From Candidatus Onthocola gallistercoris (GTDB lineage: Bacteria > Bacillota > Clostridia > Lachnospirales > Lachnospiraceae): a stretch of DNA of 34,888 nt. Positions 26,501-33,600 of the stretch are shown here, in pieces. Each line of letters begins with the position of its first letter. Positions within the stretch are counted from its first letter, which is position 1. The stretch is from contig DVLT01000056.1 of the NCBI GenBank assembly GCA_018715345.1, positions 1 through 34,888 of the forward strand. The letters are read 5' to 3'. The position numbers and the translations under genes were made by a program. Below the pieces are notes generated by a model. It saw nothing but the letters and a program-made list of their open reading frames with translations, was not told the origin of the DNA and made no database searches.

Positions 26501-27036
26501 AAGAATATATCCTGGATATTTTGGATGGTTATAATGCTCGTATGGAAGCGGAAGGAAAAGAGGATCAGGTCATCGCTTATACCGACATGGTGGGTACGCT
26601 CATGTCATCGGTGACCGATATCATCGACGTGATCAGTTATGTCCTGGTGGCTTTTGTGGCCATTTCGCTGGTGGTTTCATCCATTATGATCGGTGTTATC
26701 ACCTATATCAGTGTGCTGGAACGGAAAAAGGAGATCGGTATCCTGCGGGCCATCGGTGCATCCAAACGGAATGTTTCCCAAGTATTTAATGCGGAAACAT
26801 TTATCATTGGATTATGTGCCGGCTTGATCGGTATCGGACTGACTTTATTGCTGCTCATCCCTGGCAATGCGCTGATCCATCACATTGCCGGACAGGATAA
26901 TATCAATGCAGTCCTTCCGGTGGTTCCTGCCATCGTATTGATCATCCTGAGTGTGTTGCTCACCTTGATCGGCGGTCTCATACCGTCCAGGAAAGCAGCC
27001 AAGAGCGATCCGGTGACGGCGCTGCGTGTGGATTAA
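23488..27036 (+). CDS. MacB-type ABC transporter, ATPase-permease fusion with very large ectodomain
   Basis: This gene encodes 1182 residues from ATG 23488, with AAAGGAG at 23474-23480. Residues 1-230 are a LolD/MacB-like ATPase (Walker A at 38-46, MSGGQMQR signature, LLADEPTGALD Walker B, VTHN switch). One membrane helix lies at about 265-290. A long extracytoplasmic region of about 750 residues follows (roughly 292-1040), then three helices with the FtsX/MacB motif ERKKEIGILRAIGASKRNV. MacB ectodomains are usually about 220 residues. Within it are three tandem 64-residue repeats starting near 688, 752 and 816. MacB-type proteins do not transport through the membrane plane but couple ATP to work outside. 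Export of a peptide or drug under TetR control is the likely role. Confidence 0.92.
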   Translation: MLQVKRIFKEYKTGNLVQKVLNGVSLNLRDNEFVAILGPSGSGKTTLLNIIGGLDRYDSGDLIINGISTKKYKDRDWDSYRNHTIGFVFQSYNLIPHQTILSNVELALTISGITKSERKKRAAKALEEVGLGDQLHKRPSQMSGGQMQRVAIARALVNNPDILLADEPTGALDSDTSIQVMELLQEVAKDRLVVMVTHNPELADAYATRIVKLRDGQIQSDSDPYEIDEASLEEPEHKNMGKASMSFLTALSLSFNNLRTKKARTLLTSFAGSIGIIGIALILSLSNGVNQYIQSVEEDTLSEYPLEIQSTGINLSSMISGETGGEDGSDSGDVKVRQVISGMFSTMDSNDLESLKNYLDSGESGIGQYANAVEYAYNVTPRIYRVEDDGVRQVNPDTSFEALGLGASSGSNSLMSMAMSTNVFYEMPENTQLFEGQYDIKAGRWPQNYDECVLVLTPDGSITDFMLYTLGLRDSVELDDMIQQFIDEEDIDTPTDTRSYSYDEILGITFKLVNNADLYQYDSEYGVWTDKSEDEEYVEELVKNGEDLTIVGVVQPSEDASASLLSSGIGYPASLVEHVAQQAENSEIVKAQLQDPQTNVFTGEAFGSDEGQGSFDMESLFTVDTEAFQNAFHFDPDGLMDSFAGSMNLDAENVDLSGMIDLSGISLDLPDSSQIDLGSLIDSLDLTVSAEGLRQMASDLMNGYQQYAASHPEADLTRLNDAFAAYLSTPEAQEILARHISGIIQSGGGANISSGQLQTLVSDVMSGFQEYALANDYTDPSRFSEYLAMYLATPQAQQILANWASQLLPDVGDITISSDQLQALADELAAGYQSYAVANGYPDPSKIGEYLADYLNTSEAGQIMSDSLAAIVNVDDLEQQIGASIENYMRQTMSAYSQALGQTLESQMTSAMQQIMDQISSSLQSGMQQAASQLGDTMGSALSIDAAAFSDVVQVNMDSDELTELLMSLSSTRNATYESNLQTLGYVDFAVPTTISIYPKDFESKEYILDILDGYNARMEAEGKEDQVIAYTDMVGTLMSSVTDIIDVISYVLVAFVAISLVVSSIMIGVITYISVLERKKEIGILRAIGASKRNVSQVFNAETFIIGLCAGLIGIGLTLLLLIPGNALIHHIAGQDNINAVLPVVPAIVLIILSVLLTLIGGLIPSRKAAKSDPVTALRVD
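25549..26124 (+). repeat. Three tandem 64-residue repeats in the ABC ectodomain
   Basis: Three units of exactly 64 codons (192 bases) begin at about residues 688, 752 and 816. Conserved positions include a D-L/V-M-x-G-Y/F-Q-x-Y-A core, an acidic/Pro turn (DPS or ADLT), an A-x-Y-L-x-T-x-E/Q-A-Q segment and a following helix. DNA identity is low enough that the repeat is old rather than recently amplified. Confidence 0.8.
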
Positions 27037-27356
27037 AAACGGATCGATCTGCCAGGTGTATATTCCCTGGATGAAAGGCACCCGGCTATATCCTTTTGAT
27101 AAGATGCGGATAACCCGGTCGGATTATATCCGCTTTGGGATGCGGATGAAGCCCTATCTGTCCCCGCGATGGTCGGGAATAGACCGGTTGGACATTTTTA
27201 TTGAAGGCTTTGAAAAATATATCAGAGACTGTCAAGCTGGCGGACCAAAGCTGGAGCCCCTTGGCGGTCACCTACGGCGTTTTTTGCTGGCTGGATCTGG
27301 AGGCTCTGTGGCATACGGAATACGAGAAAAAAGGCGGGTTGATCCTGTACAGTTAG
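27037..27356 (+). pseudogene. Unassigned stretch, possible decayed gene
   Basis: Between the MacB-like gene and its terminator lie 320 bases without a recognised gene. One frame is open from inside the previous gene to 27418 but its end runs through the terminator, which argues against it. A second frame becomes protein-like only in its last 57 codons and ends with TAG at 27354-27356, directly before the terminator stem. No frame has a convincing ribosome site. A gene remnant with frameshifts would explain this; I cannot name its family. Confidence 0.25.
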
Positions 27357-27387
27357 AAAAAGAGACGGAAGATTCCGTCTCTTTTTT
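27357..27387 (+). terminator. Strong intrinsic terminator after the tetR-ABC operon
   Basis: AAAAAGAGACGGAA and TTCCGTCTCTTTTTT form a perfect stem with a two-base loop as read, realistically a four-base loop, ending in six T. Confidence 0.93.
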
Positions 27388-27391
27388 CAAC

Positions 27392-27420
27392 TCTAACATA
27401 TATTTAATCTGTATTTAACA
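27392..27420 (+). promoter_or_regulatory. Pho-box-like direct repeats upstream of ppk1
   Basis: Three heptamers spaced exactly 11 bases apart: TCTAACA (27392), TTTAATC (27403), TTTAACA (27414). This matches the TTnACA repeats with 11-bp period bound by PhoP of Gram-positive bacteria. The region lies about 60 bases before ppk1. Confidence 0.55.
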
Positions 27421-27431
27421 TAATTATGTTA
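27416..27431. repeat. 16-bp perfect palindrome before ppk1
   Basis: TAACATAATTATGTTA is its own reverse complement and overlaps the last Pho-like repeat. It may be an operator or simply contain the -10 region (CATAAT at 27419-27424). Confidence 0.45.
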
Positions 27432-27471
27432 GAAGGTATCTGAGACTCAGATCAGAAGAAAGGCAAGACAG

Positions 27472-29598
27472 ATGAAAGAATTATACAAAGAAGGATATAC
27501 ACAGAACAGGGAATTGTCCTGGCTTAAATTTGACGACCGGGTTTTGGATGAGGCAATGGATGAAAGTGTGCCGCTTTTGGAGAGGCTGAAGTTCATTTCC
27601 ATATTTACCAGCAATCTGGATGAGTTTTTCATGATCCGCGTGGGCAGCCTGTTTGATATGATGAATGTGCATAAGAGTCGGATCGACGGCCGATCCGGGA
27701 TGACGCCGGAAAAACAGCTCCAAAGTATTTTTGAGGCCGTACGGCCTTTATATCGGAAGCGGGAGCAGCTTTTTGGAGAGGTGGAAAAACAGCTGAGGTT
27801 CCATGATATTTACCAATTGGAATATAAAGAATTGGAATCCGGTGAAAAGAAGCTGGTCAAACGTTATTACAAGGAATCCATCGAACCGGTATTATCGCCT
27901 CAGATCGTGGATATCCAGCATCCATTTCCCCATTTGGTCAACAAAGTGATCCACATCGGCGTGATGCTCCGGTACAAAAAACGGGAAATATTCGGCGTGG
28001 TCCCCATACCGGATATGCTGCCGGAAGTATTTTATCTTCCGGGGAGCGGGCTGAGATATATCCGTACGGAAAATATCATCCGGGTGTTTGTCCAGCAGTT
28101 GTTTGAACCCTACGAAGTAACAGAAAAAGTTGTCTTTTCAGTGACACGCAATGGGGATGTGAATCCGGACGATGAAATTTTTGCTGAAGAGGCGGATTTC
28201 AGAAAAAGGATCAAAAAAGTCCTTGGACAAAGACGTAGACTGGCGCCGGTCCGTCTGGAACTTTCCAACAATATCAGCAGCTATTTTACCGCATATTTTA
28301 TGGAAAAACTTCACCTGGAACAGCAGCAGATCTATGTCACATCGGCGCCTTTGAAAATGGGTTATGTCTTTAAAATGATATCCCGTATACCGGAGGGGAT
28401 ACGAAAGCCGTTGCTATACGAACCCTTTGAACCTGTGTGGCCAGGTTATATCCGGAAAAATGAAAGTCTGATCCAGCAGGTGGAGCGGGGCGATATATTG
28501 CTGGCCTATCCGTTTGAAAGTATGGAACCATTTTTGCAGCTGATCCGGGAAGCGGCAAATGATCCGGCAGTCATTTCCATTAAGATCACCATATACCGGC
28601 TGGCCAGCAAAGCCAAGCTGGTGGAATATTTGTGTGCTGCGGCAGAAAACGGTAAAAGTGTGACTGTTTTGATCGAACTGCGGGCACGTTTTGATGAGCA
28701 AAACAATATCGACTGGTCCAAACGGCTGGAAGAAGCCGGCTGTACCATTATCTACGGTTTTGAATTTTACAAAGTCCATTCCAAGGTCTGCTTGATCACC
28801 CGGAAAAAGCGGAATAATGTCCAGTACATCACCCAGGTGGGAACCGGCAATTTCAATGAAAATACAGCCAAAATGTACACAGACCTTGCTCTGATCACAG
28901 CAGATAGCCGGATCGGACAGGATGCGGCGGAGTTCTTTAAGAATATGTCCATCGCAAACCTGGAAGGGGAATATGAACACCTGCTGGTGGCGCCGGTATC
29001 TTTGAAATCTTCGGTCATAGACTGTATAGAAGAAGAGATGGCAAAAGGGCGGCAAGGAAGGATATTTATAAAAGTTAATTCTCTTACAGATGTGGATATC
29101 ATTGAAAAATTGTCCCAGGCATCCTGCGCCGGCGTCAAGATCCGTATGGTCATAAGAGGGATCAGCTGCCTGCTGCCTGGGATCCCGGGAAAAACAGAAA
29201 ATATCCAGATCAGCAGCATTGTGGGACGATATCTGGAACATTCCCGTATATATTGCTTTGGAACGGGAAAAGAGGAGAAGATGTATATATCTTCTGCGGA
29301 TTTTATGACGCGGAATACTGTTCGCCGGGTGGAGGCGGCCTGCCCCATTTATGATGAAAAAATACGGCAAAAGATACATAAGATAATGCGGGCTGTGGAA
29401 TGTGACACAGTTAAAGCGCGGGTCCTCATGTCTGATGGAAATTACAAGAAAAAGAATCAGGGACAAGTTCCGGTGGATAGTCAGGCGCGCCTGATGATGC
29501 TGGCGGAAAGTGAGCAGATCAGCGAGAAGAGTGAAGGAAAAGAGAAAGGCCGCATGGAAAAATGGCTTGAACGATTCAAACATGTTTTAAAAAAATAG
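27472..29598 (+). CDS. ppk1: Polyphosphate kinase 1
   Basis: This gene encodes 708 residues from ATG 27472 with AGAAAGG upstream. It makes inorganic polyphosphate from ATP reversibly. The N-terminus carries the typical NRELSWLKFDDRVLDEA pattern, followed by the head domain and two PLD-like C-terminal domains. The autophosphorylated histidine is His436 in YKVHSKV (E. coli His435), and the second essential histidine is His590 in LEHSRIYCFG (E. coli His592). QVGTGNFNE and YRLASKAK are also conserved. Length is normal. The last 40 residues are a charged tail. It forms its own transcription unit between two terminators, with Pho-like repeats in front, which fits phosphate-dependent expression. Confidence 0.95.
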   Translation: MKELYKEGYTQNRELSWLKFDDRVLDEAMDESVPLLERLKFISIFTSNLDEFFMIRVGSLFDMMNVHKSRIDGRSGMTPEKQLQSIFEAVRPLYRKREQLFGEVEKQLRFHDIYQLEYKELESGEKKLVKRYYKESIEPVLSPQIVDIQHPFPHLVNKVIHIGVMLRYKKREIFGVVPIPDMLPEVFYLPGSGLRYIRTENIIRVFVQQLFEPYEVTEKVVFSVTRNGDVNPDDEIFAEEADFRKRIKKVLGQRRRLAPVRLELSNNISSYFTAYFMEKLHLEQQQIYVTSAPLKMGYVFKMISRIPEGIRKPLLYEPFEPVWPGYIRKNESLIQQVERGDILLAYPFESMEPFLQLIREAANDPAVISIKITIYRLASKAKLVEYLCAAAENGKSVTVLIELRARFDEQNNIDWSKRLEEAGCTIIYGFEFYKVHSKVCLITRKKRNNVQYITQVGTGNFNENTAKMYTDLALITADSRIGQDAAEFFKNMSIANLEGEYEHLLVAPVSLKSSVIDCIEEEMAKGRQGRIFIKVNSLTDVDIIEKLSQASCAGVKIRMVIRGISCLLPGIPGKTENIQISSIVGRYLEHSRIYCFGTGKEEKMYISSADFMTRNTVRRVEAACPIYDEKIRQKIHKIMRAVECDTVKARVLMSDGNYKKKNQGQVPVDSQARLMMLAESEQISEKSEGKEKGRMEKWLERFKHVLKK

Positions 29599-29602
29599 GA
29601 GG

Positions 29603-29638
29603 AACAGCTTTTTGCTTTGCGGCAAGAAGCTGTTTTTT
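29603..29638 (+). terminator. Intrinsic terminator after ppk1
   Basis: AACAGCTTTTTGC (29603-29615) pairs with GCAAGAAGCTGTT (29622-29634) with one wobble, followed by TTTT. Confidence 0.9.
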
Positions 29639-29729
29639 GTGATATTTGTACTGGAAACAGAAAGATGGAATATGTTAAAATGGAATAAAAACGGGCCGAA
29701 GGCCTATAAGGAGGTAATGCTAATATTAT

Positions 29730-31250
29730 ATGAATGAAAAATTAAAAGAAAAGACCCGCGAAGCATTAACGAGCGTATTACCTATTACAGGCATCGTGCT
29801 GTTACTCAGTGTCACTTTGGTACCTATGGAGATCGGGACGCTGGCTTTGTTTCTGACGGGAGCAGTTCTTTTGATCATCGGCATGGGATTTTTCCAGTTG
29901 GGAGCTGAAATGGCCATGACGCCCCTGGGACAGGGCGTTGGAAAAAGGCTGATGAAAAAGAAAAATCTGCTGATCATTGTCGCCGTATGTTTCCTGATGG
30001 GGGCTATCATTACCATTTCTGAGCCGGATCTTCAGGTGTTGGCCGATCAGGTGGCATCCATTCCCAATCAAGTCCTTATTTATACAGTGGCCGTTGGCGT
30101 GGGTATTTTTACAGCTATAGCGGCGCTGAGGATCTTGTTTCGGATAAGTCTTTCTAAACTTCTGATCTGTTTATATGTACTACTTTTTATTTTATCTGCT
30201 TTTACCCCTTCTGATTTTATTGCCGTGGCCTTTGACTCCGGCGGTGTGACAACAGGGCCTATGACCGTTCCGTTTATCATGGCTCTTGGCGTGGGTCTGT
30301 CCGCAGCAAGAAGTGACAAGGACGGTACCAGCGACAGTTTTGGACTGGTGGCCCTTTGCAGCGTGGGACCGATCATGATGGTCATGCTGTTGGGAATTTT
30401 TTATCATCCTTCCGATGCGGTCTATACCCCAGTGGAAGTGACGGAAGTGATCACCACCCAGGATGTGGCCAAGGAGTTTGTCCTTTATCTTCCGCATTAT
30501 GCCAGGGAAGTGCTTCAGAGCATGCTGCCGATCATCGGTGTGTTTATTTTGTTCCAGATTTTGACCCGCAATTATCATAAGCGGCAGATACTCAGGATGG
30601 CTGTAGGTTTTGCCTATACGATTTTTGGCCTCATTCTTTTTCTGACCGGTGTCAATGTGGGATTTACACCGGTGGGGAATCTGCTGGGGAGCAATCTGAC
30701 CCAGGGCAACATGAAATGGCTGCTTTTGCCCATGGGTATGGTCGTAGGATATTATATCGTCAAAGCAGAGCCGGCTGTTCAGGTGCTCAATGACCAGGTG
30801 GAGGAACTGACCGGAGGCATGATATCCCATCGTATGATGAACATAGCTTTGTCCGGCGGCGTAGCCTGCGCGGTGACTTTGGCCATGGTGCGGGTATTGA
30901 CTGGGATAAGTATCTATTGGATCATCATACCGGGATATCTGTTGGCATTGATACTCAGCCGGATCGTTCCCAACGTGTTTGTGGGCATCGCCTTTGACTC
31001 TGGAGGTGTGGCCAGCGGTCCCATGACGTCCACATTCCTGCTGCCATTGGCCATGGGGGCCTGTACGGCTCTTGGAGGCAATGTGGTCACAGATGCTTTT
31101 GGGATCGTGGCTCTGGTCGCCTTGGCGCCGTTGATAGCCATCCAGATCATGGGCCTCATTTATGCCCGCAGAGAGAGGGCGGCTTCCATACCGAGAGAGA
31201 TGATGGAAGAAACCGACGACGATATTGTGGTAGAAATAGAGGAGGAGTAG
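29730..31250 (+). CDS. DUF1538-family membrane protein, internally duplicated
   Basis: This gene encodes 506 residues from ATG 29730; AAGGAGG (29709-29714) is 15 bases away, unusually far, but no closer in-frame start exists. It has about twelve hydrophobic helices and two halves of about 253 residues. The motif AFDSGGV followed by GPMT occurs at 167 and again at 421, and EPDLQVLADQV at 98 is echoed by EPAVQVLNDQV at 347. This is the DUF1538 family, for which I know no demonstrated function. Two re-entrant SGG/GP motifs in a pseudo-symmetric protein suggest a channel or transporter. The acidic tail (TDDDIVVEIEEE) would be cytoplasmic. It is followed after two bases by a PII-like gene, as ammonium channels are by GlnK. 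Confidence 0.85.
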   Translation: MNEKLKEKTREALTSVLPITGIVLLLSVTLVPMEIGTLALFLTGAVLLIIGMGFFQLGAEMAMTPLGQGVGKRLMKKKNLLIIVAVCFLMGAIITISEPDLQVLADQVASIPNQVLIYTVAVGVGIFTAIAALRILFRISLSKLLICLYVLLFILSAFTPSDFIAVAFDSGGVTTGPMTVPFIMALGVGLSAARSDKDGTSDSFGLVALCSVGPIMMVMLLGIFYHPSDAVYTPVEVTEVITTQDVAKEFVLYLPHYAREVLQSMLPIIGVFILFQILTRNYHKRQILRMAVGFAYTIFGLILFLTGVNVGFTPVGNLLGSNLTQGNMKWLLLPMGMVVGYYIVKAEPAVQVLNDQVEELTGGMISHRMMNIALSGGVACAVTLAMVRVLTGISIYWIIIPGYLLALILSRIVPNVFVGIAFDSGGVASGPMTSTFLLPLAMGACTALGGNVVTDAFGIVALVALAPLIAIQIMGLIYARRERAASIPREMMEETDDDIVVEIEEE

Positions 31251-31252
31251 AT

Positions 31253-31957
31253 ATGACTGCACACGAGGAGCAACGAAGCTTTCCGCGTATGATGATCATG
31301 ATCACTCATGCAGAAGATGAAAAGAAACTGGAGAAGGTGCTGACTGCCTTAAATATTCCTGTACTTCATCAGTGCCGGGGGCAGGGGACCGCGCCTTCAG
31401 AGATCATGGACATTTTCGGGCTGAGCGGAACAGCCCGACTGATCACCGTGGTCATTCTTCCCAAATGCCGGGTGAAGGAAGTGTTTGATCGGCTTGGGCA
31501 GAAGATGGCGTTTCGCAGAAAGGGAGGCGGTGTGGCGGTGACGCTGCCGGTGACCGGACTTCAAAATTCCATGCTGCGTATGCTGAATCGGGAGATTGAA
31601 GAAAGGATCCCAAAAGAATTGGAAGGAGATGAAGCGCAGATGCGGGAAAAGTCAGCGTATTCTGTTATATGGGTTTCCGTATCCGGAGGATACAGTGATG
31701 ACGTGGTCGATGCGGCCAGAAAGGCGGGAGCCAGAGGCGGTACGGTCATAAAAGGCCGGCGGCGGGGGTCGGCGGATGCGGCTCGCTATCTGGGACTTTC
31801 CATGCAGGAAGAACAGGATTTTGTCATGATCATTGTCCGAAATGAACGTAAGACGGAAGTGATGACAGCCATCAGTAAAGCCTGCGGTATTAAAACAGAC
31901 GCCCACGGCGTGGTGGTATCCCTTCCTGTGGACGATGTGATGGGACTTACGGAATAG
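31253..31957 (+). CDS. Tandem PII-like signalling protein
   Basis: This gene encodes 234 residues from ATG 31253, with GGAGGAG at 31241-31247, two bases after the DUF1538 stop. Two ferredoxin-like PII-type domains are fused: residues about 10-110 (MMIMITHAEDEKKLEKVLTA... with T-loop-like QGTAPSEIMDIFGLSG) and about 130-230 (GARGGTVIKGRRRGS, FVMIIVRNERKTEVMTAI). Classical GlnB/GlnK proteins are about 112 residues and trimeric, so a fused two-domain chain is unusual and implies a hexa-domain or pseudo-trimeric assembly. The second domain retains the GxxGxTVIKGRG-like nucleotide-binding pattern better than the first. It probably senses a nucleotide or metabolite and gates the membrane partner encoded just upstream. 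Confidence 0.8.
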   Translation: MTAHEEQRSFPRMMIMITHAEDEKKLEKVLTALNIPVLHQCRGQGTAPSEIMDIFGLSGTARLITVVILPKCRVKEVFDRLGQKMAFRRKGGGVAVTLPVTGLQNSMLRMLNREIEERIPKELEGDEAQMREKSAYSVIWVSVSGGYSDDVVDAARKAGARGGTVIKGRRRGSADAARYLGLSMQEEQDFVMIIVRNERKTEVMTAISKACGIKTDAHGVVVSLPVDDVMGLTE

Positions 31958-31990
31958 GACAGATCCTTTAAGAGGAATAAGAAGAGAAAA

Positions 31991-32024
31991 ATCAAACGCC
32001 GGCATCCTTTTGCCGGCGTCTGAT
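31991..32024 (-). terminator. Terminator between convergent genes
   Basis: ATCAAACGCCGGCA (31991-32004) and TGCCGGCGTCTGAT (32011-32024) make a 14-bp stem with one mismatch. On the minus strand the stem is followed by TTTTTCTC, so it chiefly terminates the cytidylate-kinase-like gene; it may slow plus-strand transcription too. Confidence 0.82.
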
Positions 32025-32099
32025 TGATATAACCATTTCAGATCGTAAGGTACGTATCCCCAAACGGCTTTGATAAGCCTGTTGGTATCGGATGAAGTG

Positions 32100-32699
32100 T
32101 TAATTGCCGATGGCAGCCAACAGGATATCCACACATTTTTCAATGGAAAGTGTACCAGTATTCAACTCCATATCGTAATTGGCCCGGTCAGACCAGTTTT
32201 TCTGGGACCAGTACCGGAAAGAATTTCGCCGCTGCTTGTCCATCTTTTCCATCAGTTTACGGGCTTCATTTTCACTGATAGCATCTCCTGTATCCACAAT
32301 GCGGCGCAGCTTCTTTTGCTCATCGGAAGAATAGATGTAGACGCTGGTCACATGGGGATTCTTTTTCAGTATCTCTGTGGAGCAGCGGCCGATAAAGACA
32401 GCAGGGCCTTGACGCTCGATATTTTCGATGGTCTTTTGGATCGTATAGAGCAGTTCCGGTACGCTTTTTTTGCCAGGCAGCCGTTGATAGGCATCGGCAA
32501 AAGCGGCAATATCAAACAGAAAACTGCCGGTACGCTTTTCGTCATACTCTTTCAACAAGGAGATGGATAGTCCATAGGATTCCGCAGCTTTTACCAACAG
32601 CTCTCCATCGTAGTAGGGGATACCGGCAGCCTTAGCCACCTTCATGCCGATCTCCCGTCCGCCGCTGCCAAATTCCCGTTCAATAGCTAAAGATTTCAT
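32100..32699 (-). CDS. Cytidylate-kinase-like P-loop protein
   Basis: This gene encodes 199 residues on the minus strand from ATG 32699, with GAAGGGAG 12 bases away. The N-terminal IEREFGSGGREIG stretch (about 6-18) is the modified P-loop of the cytidylate-kinase-like family, with Ser-Gly-Gly in place of GSGKS/T. VFIGRCSTEIL and the YWSQKNWSDRANYDMELNTG C-terminal region are also typical. Family members are common in Clostridia and separate from the essential Cmk; their substrate is not established. It lies 48 bases behind a marR gene on the same strand and is probably co-transcribed with it. Kinase activity is plausible but not shown by the sequence. Confidence 0.85.
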   Translation of the reverse strand: MKSLAIEREFGSGGREIGMKVAKAAGIPYYDGELLVKAAESYGLSISLLKEYDEKRTGSFLFDIAAFADAYQRLPGKKSVPELLYTIQKTIENIERQGPAVFIGRCSTEILKKNPHVTSVYIYSSDEQKKLRRIVDTGDAISENEARKLMEKMDKQRRNSFRYWSQKNWSDRANYDMELNTGTLSIEKCVDILLAAIGN

Positions 32700-32747
32700 A
32701 TATGTATCAAACTCCCTTCATGGTGAACATCCATATTCACATTCTAT

Positions 32748-33182
32748 TCAGTCCACCGGACTTTTTTGTCTTTTCTTTTCCAATGCGCTTTTGATGATCC
32801 GCATATAGTCTTTGGCATCTTCCGGACCGAGAAGTTCCAGAAAGTCCGCCATATGTCCGATGGCGTCCTGTCTTTTTCGGTCTAAAAAGGCCTGGCCTTC
32901 TTTTGTGATATATACGAGAATGCACCGGCCGTCTTGCGGATCCGCCATGCGCCGGGCCAGACCTTTCTTTTCCAGCGCCTTTAATATGGCTGCTGTTCGA
33001 GATGTCCCGATATGAAAGGAGGAAGTGATATCTCCTGCATTCACACCGTTGTTCCGCAAAGACAGATAACCAAGAACGGCGACTTCCCCGGATGACAATA
33101 CATTCAGTTCCCGGATCAGATCGATCTTATAGAACTGATTCATGTAATCGAGGAAATCTTCCGCGTTTTGTCTGTAGTCCAT
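32748..33182 (-). CDS. MarR-family transcriptional regulator
   Basis: This gene encodes 144 residues on the minus strand from ATG 33182, with GGAGGGG seven bases away. It has the standard MarR fold and length: LSSGEVAVLGYL helix, VNAGDITSSFHIGTSRTAAIL as helix-turn-helix, and the wing KGLARRMADPQDGRCILVYIT. No insert is present, unlike the MarR protein encoded at 3044. It probably represses itself and the kinase-like gene downstream through the palindrome just upstream of its start. The ligand is unknown. Confidence 0.92.
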   Translation of the reverse strand: MDYRQNAEDFLDYMNQFYKIDLIRELNVLSSGEVAVLGYLSLRNNGVNAGDITSSFHIGTSRTAAILKALEKKGLARRMADPQDGRCILVYITKEGQAFLDRKRQDAIGHMADFLELLGPEDAKDYMRIIKSALEKKRQKSPVD

Positions 33183-33194
33183 AACCCCTCCAAA

Positions 33195-33213
33195 TATCTC
33201 ATACTATGAGATA
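33195..33213. promoter_or_regulatory. MarR operator palindrome
   Basis: TATCTCATA, a central C, then TATGAGATA: perfect 9-bp arms. It lies immediately downstream of the minus-strand -10 box, over the expected transcription start of the marR gene. Confidence 0.85.
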
Positions 33214-33214
33214 A

Positions 33215-33243
33215 ATTATAACTTTAACAGGGCCGATTGTCAA
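33215..33243 (-). promoter_or_regulatory. Consensus promoter of marR and kinase-like gene
   Basis: On the minus strand TTGACA (33243-33238), 17 bases, TATAAT (33220-33215). A perfect sigma-A promoter with the operator directly after the -10. Confidence 0.93.
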
Positions 33244-33299
33244 GATGGGGAGGGTGCGCGGGCCTTTTGGGATACTACCTGTATTTTACGTGATCACCA

Positions 33300-33308
33300 T
33301 GGTATAAT
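33300..33308 (+). promoter_or_regulatory. Extended -10 promoter of the small membrane protein
   Basis: TGGTATAAT, a TGn extended -10 with consensus TATAAT at 33303-33308, about 42 bases before the start codon. The -35 position (TGTATT) is poor. Confidence 0.55.
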
Positions 33309-33349
33309 CAGATCGATGGATGGGCAAACGGAAGTAAAAGGAGGAGGCC

Positions 33350-33550
33350 ATGAAAAAATCCCGGACTTTTTATCGGATGGCAGCGATCGTCCTTGCCATC
33401 GGAGTTGTTATCGGTATCGTGTCGGATAAAAGGAATGACAGGGGAGTGGCTTATGTGATCCATCATAATAGTCCGTTCCAGATCGCTTATGAAGAGGATA
33501 TACTGGAAAAACGGGACGACATGACAGCCCATTACAGAGTCAGCCGGTAA
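33350..33550 (+). CDS. Small single-pass membrane protein of unknown function
   Basis: This gene encodes 66 residues from ATG 33350 with AGGAGGAGG at 33339-33347. A basic N-terminus (MKKSRTFYR) and a hydrophobic stretch at about 10-24 (MAAIVLAIGVVIGIV) form one membrane helix or an uncleaved signal. The remaining 40 residues are polar and outside, with HHNSPFQIAYEEDILEKRDD. I recognise no family. A strong ribosome site and its own extended -10 promoter make it likely real. It is transcribed away from the marR gene. Confidence 0.65.
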   Translation: MKKSRTFYRMAAIVLAIGVVIGIVSDKRNDRGVAYVIHHNSPFQIAYEEDILEKRDDMTAHYRVSR

Positions 33551-33565
33551 ATAGAGTAAACAGGC

Positions 33566-33594
33566 TTGACGGCGCCACCCTATGAGAGTAAAAT
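33566..33594 (+). promoter_or_regulatory. Sigma-A promoter of the hydrogenase-maturation operon
   Basis: TTGACG at 33566-33571, a 17-base spacer and TAAAAT at 33589-33594. Transcription from about 33601 would give a leader of roughly 205 bases before the first start codon. Confidence 0.72.
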
Positions 33595-33600
33595 AGTAAA

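Noticed and set aside
29717-29737. Mini-ORF (six codons) at ATG 29717 before the DUF1538 gene
   Set aside because: The ribosome site is only two bases away, too close; probably chance, though the true start has an unusually long spacing.
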